Shown here one piece after another: positions 31,743 through 35,473 of a stretch of 35,473 bases of DNA. Source of the stretch: Campylobacterales bacterium (GTDB lineage Bacteria; Campylobacterota; Campylobacteria; Campylobacterales; Nitratiruptoraceae); NCBI GenBank assembly GCA_027082175.1, contig JALWIX010000101.1, positions 1 through 35,473 on the forward strand, given 5' to 3'. How positions within the stretch are numbered: position 1 is the first letter of the stretch; each line of letters starts with the position of its first letter. Made by a program: the position numbers and the translations under genes. The notes beneath the pieces were generated by a model that was not told the DNA's origin, ran no database searches, and saw only the letters and a program-made list of their open reading frames with translations.

Positions 31743-33211
31743 CTTTTAACCTTGACGCTACTAGTATATACTCCATCGCTATAACTAATCTGAGACGTTT
31801 TCACCTCAGAATACCCTCTATTTAAAAGCTCTTTTATAAATTTTGCTATTCTATCGCGATGATAATATTCGGAAATCAGCATAATTTCCATCTCTTTCGG
31901 ATTTTTTTGTTTTATATATTCGGTATTTAAGCGATATTTTGCCAAAGCGTAAACTACGTCGTTCATAAACTCTTCTCTTGCCACTTTTTGTCTCTCGATA
32001 AAAGGGATCATTTTTAAAGTGGTCTCGTAAACAAACATTTTATGCTCAATATTTTCTATCTCTTTTTTTATTTTTTGGTTTTTATCTTTCAATATTTTTA
32101 GTTCTTTTAAATATTTTGCAGATTCGCTTTTTAACTTTTTTAACTTTACCCTCTTTTTGGCAATACTCTCTTGCAACATTAAATCGTTATAATAAAAGTA
32201 ACCGTAAACAGATAAGCCAAGCAGTGTAAAAAGAGCCAATACCGCGGTATATTTAAATACAATATACTCATATAACGGCTTTTTTCTCTCCCAAAAAGAG
32301 AGATTTAACTTTTGGATATTTTGAGTTTCGCTTGCCGTTTGATATATATACTCGCAAAATAGATAAATTTTTGTCTCTTCTCCTTCTTTACCGCAACACT
32401 TAACACTCTCAATCTCAAAATCCTCATATCCGAAAGAGACAAAAAACTCTTTTAAGCCTTCTATGTTTTTTCCGTCAAAATCGACAAATATTCGATCAAT
32501 TCCTTCTAAAGCAAAGATAGTTCGTTTATGGTTTACGGAATAGACTATTTTTTCTATATTTTTAAAAAATATCTCTTGTAAAGCGTCGATGATATGAGTT
32601 TCATCCAAAGAGTAGTTTTCTCTTTGAAGCCCCTTTAAACTCAGATACTCTTTAAGTTTTACCGTCTCAATACCTACTCTTTTTGAGATGGTAGATATAG
32701 AATCAATCAATCTATAGCCGATATACTCCCCTCTTTTATAGATAACGACAAACGCCTCATCTTCATCTAAACATATAAACAGATCGTTTTTATCTGATTC
32801 AAGACCTTTGTTGTAAAGGGCCTGGTACGATAAAAATCTTGGAAAAACTATATCTATAGCTTCTATTTTCTTACCGTATCTGTTAAATTCTGTTTCAAAA
32901 TCCTCTTTTTTTAGGGCAAAAGCCTCTATTATATACTCTTCTCCTGTGTCATATTTTAAAAAATCTATAACATACTCTTTGTTTGCGTCCAGTCCAGCCT
33001 CTTCGTACATCTTGATCTCTGCTTGTATGGAAAGCTCATCGTCTGATAATGTTTTAGGAAGCTTAAAAGTCAATGTATCAAGATATTTAAGAGGCAATAC
33101 GGCGCCGGTGAAAAACTTTTTGGTATCTTTAAAGTTAGCGGATTTTATATCATTGCCGTCATAAAATATAGCTTTTTCATTGTATAATAAAACGATTTTA
33201 CTTCTTTCCAT
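31739..33211 (-). CDS. MshI/PilM-PilN-like inner-membrane assembly protein
   Basis: The 490-residue protein has a long cytoplasmic part (about 1-315) that may correspond to an actin-like PilM/MshI fold. It is followed by one membrane span (about 320-341), a coiled coil and a C-terminal alpha/beta domain like PilN (ending GYSEVKTSQISYSDGVYTS). A single chain would thus combine PilM- and PilN-type roles, as MshI or GspL do. The ATG at 33211 is chosen because GAGG lies 7 bases upstream; a TTG at 33223 is the alternative and would overlap the pilin stop. It is followed by MshJ-like with a 4-base overlap. Confidence 0.75.
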   Translation of the reverse strand: MERSKIVLLYNEKAIFYDGNDIKSANFKDTKKFFTGAVLPLKYLDTLTFKLPKTLSDDELSIQAEIKMYEEAGLDANKEYVIDFLKYDTGEEYIIEAFALKKEDFETEFNRYGKKIEAIDIVFPRFLSYQALYNKGLESDKNDLFICLDEDEAFVVIYKRGEYIGYRLIDSISTISKRVGIETVKLKEYLSLKGLQRENYSLDETHIIDALQEIFFKNIEKIVYSVNHKRTIFALEGIDRIFVDFDGKNIEGLKEFFVSFGYEDFEIESVKCCGKEGEETKIYLFCEYIYQTASETQNIQKLNLSFWERKKPLYEYIVFKYTAVLALFTLLGLSVYGYFYYNDLMLQESIAKKRVKLKKLKSESAKYLKELKILKDKNQKIKKEIENIEHKMFVYETTLKMIPFIERQKVAREEFMNDVVYALAKYRLNTEYIKQKNPKEMEIMLISEYYHRDRIAKFIKELLNRGYSEVKTSQISYSDGVYTSSVKVKR

Positions 33212-33219
33212 CTCTATCC

Positions 33220-33687
33220 TCAATAAAGTATCTCTATATATCCGCTAAAAGGATAAATTTTTATAGTTGAATTTTTGTCTTTATAATTAATATTGATTAT
33301 AACATTACTTTGTATTAAAGAATCTAAAGTCGTCATATTGTTATCGATAGAACCGTCATACAAACGCCCTGCACTATCAAAACACAATATGTCGAGAGTA
33401 TAATTTAGTGTTGAGTTAAAAACATAATTTTTGCTTTTGGTTTTATCATCTATTTCACTCAATTTGTTAAAATCGACACAACCTATGGCGCTATTTAGAT
33501 CACCTAAACTAGAAACTCTTTTATCGTACCCTATAGCGCTGTACCTGGCGTTTTCTAGCTTCATAAAAACATAATTCGTATCATTTTTCAGATAGTCCGG
33601 CTTAATGCTATAAAAAGCTATCGAACTTAATATGCCTACAATTATCAAAGCCGTTATAAGTTCAACTAATGTAAAAGCTTTTTTCAT
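33220..33687 (-). CDS. Minor prepilin-like protein
   Basis: This 155-residue prepilin has leader MKKA and then FTLVELITALIIVGILSSIA with Glu at mature position 5; the residue before the cut is Ala instead of Gly. The rest is a small beta-rich domain with two cysteines (AIGCVDF and DILCFDS) that may form a disulfide. It lies within the block of minor pilin genes upstream of the MshI-like gene, overlapping both neighbours. Likely a minor pseudopilin priming the fibre; GspH-like is possible. Confidence 0.88.
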   Translation of the reverse strand: MKKAFTLVELITALIIVGILSSIAFYSIKPDYLKNDTNYVFMKLENARYSAIGYDKRVSSLGDLNSAIGCVDFNKLSEIDDKTKSKNYVFNSTLNYTLDILCFDSAGRLYDGSIDNNMTTLDSLIQSNVIININYKDKNSTIKIYPFSGYIEILY

Positions 33688-34151
33688 GGTCTTTGCAACG
33701 TCCTTTTTACAATTCGTACCGGAGAGACAAAATCTTTTATTTTCGGATGCGATGAATTTGTCTCAACAACCGCTTCTATCATTACATAGCCGTGAGATTC
33801 TTCCGTTGAGATAGACTCTACTCTATCGCAAGCCGACAAATCCTCTCCACCGTTGTCCTTACCGTTATAAAGATAATACTTTGTTATATTTACATCCGCT
33901 ATAAACCTTTTGTCGTTTGAGTAAAATCTAAGACTTTTTATACAGTCTCTATTCAAACTTCTGTCATATCCCTCTATTTTCAAAATAGTAGCTTCTATAA
34001 CGCTTTGCATGAATATTTCCGCTTGCTCTTTTATGTAGCTATCGCTTATATGTTTTGCGCTAATAGAGACATATTTAAGAGTCAAAACGGCAGCGCCGCT
34101 CAAAAGCAGAACCATAAAAATAGCCATTAGTAGGTTAAACGCTCTTCTCAA
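33684..34151 (-). CDS. Atypical minor pilin lacking Glu5 (GspK/PilX/MshP-like)
   Basis: The 155-residue protein starts MRRAFNLLMAIFMVLLLSGA: a basic leader and hydrophobic helix like a prepilin. If cut before Phe5, mature position 5 is Met instead of the usual Glu, which is the hallmark of tip subunits such as GspK. It has no Gly at -1. Two cysteines (RDCIKS and SACDRV) may pair. The TTG start overlaps the gene before it. It lies between two regular prepilin genes, as PilX/MshP-type genes do. Confidence 0.75.
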   Translation of the reverse strand: MRRAFNLLMAIFMVLLLSGAAVLTLKYVSISAKHISDSYIKEQAEIFMQSVIEATILKIEGYDRSLNRDCIKSLRFYSNDKRFIADVNITKYYLYNGKDNGGEDLSACDRVESISTEESHGYVMIEAVVETNSSHPKIKDFVSPVRIVKRTLQRP

Positions 34152-35095
34152 AACACTACCTTCATTTTAGAAATATGCACCGGCGTCGAGCCTTTTATAC
34201 TTTTGTTGATATCTAAGCTTATTCTTATAGTATAATCTATCTCGTCAAATCTGAATCTTGCCACATTTTTCATAAGAATCGTTACTCTGCCTCCTGGATT
34301 TCCGTTAGAGTCGCCGCAAAACGTCTCGCCTCTCCAAGGACGATAGTCATAAAAAAGAAGCAACGTATCATCATCTATATCGCTCCAATTTAAATCACTG
34401 CAGCTCCAATCAGCCTCTTTTAAATCCGCTCTTCTTGCTATTGCGTATGCGCTATCAACCAAAAAATATTTCTCATAGATAAATTTTGGCTGAACGGTAT
34501 CCGTTATTTTGATATATCCGGTAGAGTTTATATCTATATCAAAACTATTTAAACTTTGATTTCCATGCCACCCAAAAGAGTTGTTAAAATCTTTGATATC
34601 GCTTCTTCCCCTATCAAAACTTCCCGCAAAAATCAGATTTACAATATTGCTAGCGAAAATATCATCGGAAATTGCAAATTTTTTCTGAATCGTTGCGGCT
34701 ATCGCATCGCCGTTACTGTTTGGAGAATATGTGGTGTTTGTGTCTTTATTTGATTTTTTTAGATCTAAAAAACCGCTGTAGCTTCCGTTCAACAAAGCCT
34801 CGTTTGCTATCCCTATCCACTCCAAAACAGGTTTGGTTGAAGTTAACTCCCCTATATATTCAAACTCTCCCGTTTGAGGATCATAGCCTATCACGGTTGA
34901 GGGAACCCTGTTTGATAGATATTCGCTTATTTGATTTACGGCTATTTGCGACTGTAAAGATAGTTTTGTAATCTCTTTTGCCTTATAACTTCTTATCAAA
35001 ATAGTTTGCAGCGCTTTAAAAGTAGCTACACTTAAAATCGTAACGACAACTACGACAAATATCAGCTCAATAAGCGTAAATCCTCTCTTATTCAT
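34148..35095 (-). CDS. Minor prepilin, MshO/GspJ/PilW-like
   Basis: This 315-residue prepilin has leader MNKRG and then FTLIELIFVVVVVTILSVAT with the Gly-Phe cut and Glu5. The large globular domain contains an NGDAIAATI segment, a WSCSDLNWSDIDDDTLLLFY stretch and a paired Cys in TFCGDSNG. Size and position fit MshO/PilW-type minor pilins that cap the fibre. It overlaps the next minor pilin by 4 bases and the preceding, edge-cut pilin gene by 8. Confidence 0.88.
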   Translation of the reverse strand: MNKRGFTLIELIFVVVVVTILSVATFKALQTILIRSYKAKEITKLSLQSQIAVNQISEYLSNRVPSTVIGYDPQTGEFEYIGELTSTKPVLEWIGIANEALLNGSYSGFLDLKKSNKDTNTTYSPNSNGDAIAATIQKKFAISDDIFASNIVNLIFAGSFDRGRSDIKDFNNSFGWHGNQSLNSFDIDINSTGYIKITDTVQPKFIYEKYFLVDSAYAIARRADLKEADWSCSDLNWSDIDDDTLLLFYDYRPWRGETFCGDSNGNPGGRVTILMKNVARFRFDEIDYTIRISLDINKSIKGSTPVHISKMKVVF

Positions 35096-35473
35096 ACCAA
35101 GAAAGCCTGTTTATGTGGGTTTGACCGATATTAAAAGAGCAAAAAACAAATCTAGCTATATTTTTTCTAAGCAACTCCGTTTTTTTCGTACTATTGACAT
35201 CGATCACTATATACTTTGTGTTTGTGGAATTTGCGGTAATAGAGTTTTCATCTTTAAACACTTCGTCATTTAGACTTAAATCCTCTACAAAATCGACCTT
35301 AACGCTAAGTTTATAACTTCTGCTACCGTTATAATTGTTCGCATTAACAGATGTAAAATCATCCAAGTCATCATAAGGAGGCTCGCCGATGTCGGCTCCC
35401 AATGCCGAAGCTTCCGCCTTGTGCTCACAATTCCTAGAACCTAAAAAACCTCCTACTCTGTATCCGTTATCGT
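35088..35473 (-). CDS. MshD/PilV-like minor pilin, 5' part beyond window
   Basis: The frame is open from the window edge to the stop at 35088 (about 127 codons), so the gene's start lies outside. The visible part begins DNGYRVGGFLGSRNCEHKAE and contains YDDLDDFTSVNANNYNGS, a segment typical of MshD-type minor pilins (Y-D-x-x-D-D-F). It then has a beta-rich end with RFVFCSFNIG. The N-terminal prepilin signal cannot be seen. It overlaps the MshO-like gene by 8 bases and belongs to the same operon. Confidence 0.78.
   Translation of the reverse strand, partial: DNGYRVGGFLGSRNCEHKAEASALGADIGEPPYDDLDDFTSVNANNYNGSRSYKLSVKVDFVEDLSLNDEVFKDENSITANSTNTKYIVIDVNSTKKTELLRKNIARFVFCSFNIGQTHINRLSWYE

Overview
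This AT-rich window is packed with genes, most of them on the minus strand. It looks like the chromosome of a Campylobacterota (former Epsilonproteobacteria) bacterium. The evidence is gene order: several blocks match the order I recall from Campylobacter jejuni. These are rpsB-tsf; ilvE next to a prohibitin-like gene; purF-dapB; and trxB-trxA-yraN-hom-aminotransferase-two exported/membrane proteins-rlmB-rsmI-rpmE. The secretin-ATPase operon also matches the order of the C. jejuni cts genes. Frequent TTG/GTG starts and short gene overlaps fit the same group. The genus cannot be decided from sequence alone; a free-living, vent-type or sulfur/hydrogen-oxidising member is plausible.

Layout. 1-5290 (minus): tsf (cut by the window edge), rpsB, a KamA-type radical SAM aminomutase homologue, bcp, a DUF523 protein and an aldehyde dehydrogenase. 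5323-8642: two inverted copies of a roughly 180-bp palindromic repeat enclose a plus-strand cassette of ilvE, an SPFH/prohibitin gene and hisIE. 8837-9490 (plus): an exported RNase T2. 9523-14742 (minus): a TIGR01212 radical SAM protein, purF, dapB, trxB, trxA and yraN. 14842-16899: a cysteine-type formate dehydrogenase catalytic subunit, sitting inside an otherwise conserved block. 16976-23167 (minus): hom, a class I aminotransferase, two uncharacterised envelope proteins, rlmB, rsmI and rpmE.

23547-35473 holds a complete-looking MSHA/Cts-type pilus or type II secretion-like machine. Two tandem prepilin genes are on the plus strand. They converge on a tightly overlapping minus-strand operon. 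In transcription order this runs: minor pilin (cut by the window edge), minor pilin, GspK/PilX-like minor pilin, pilin, MshI/PilMN-like, MshJ/PilO-like, MshK-like, MshL secretin, MshM-type AAA ATPase, MshN-like TPR protein, MshE ATPase with a predicted c-di-GMP-binding N-domain, MshG platform protein, and a newly noticed 31-residue membrane peptide.

The most unusual content is intergenic. There are two repeat classes. One is a MITE-like palindromic element with conserved ends, a base-paired core showing a compensatory change, and shorter or degenerate relatives. The other consists of arrays of degenerate 7-bp units, arranged head-to-head so they can fold back. These begin at or within a few bases of the stop codons of fdh, the 19600 gene and rsmI, with weaker versions after dapB and ilvE.
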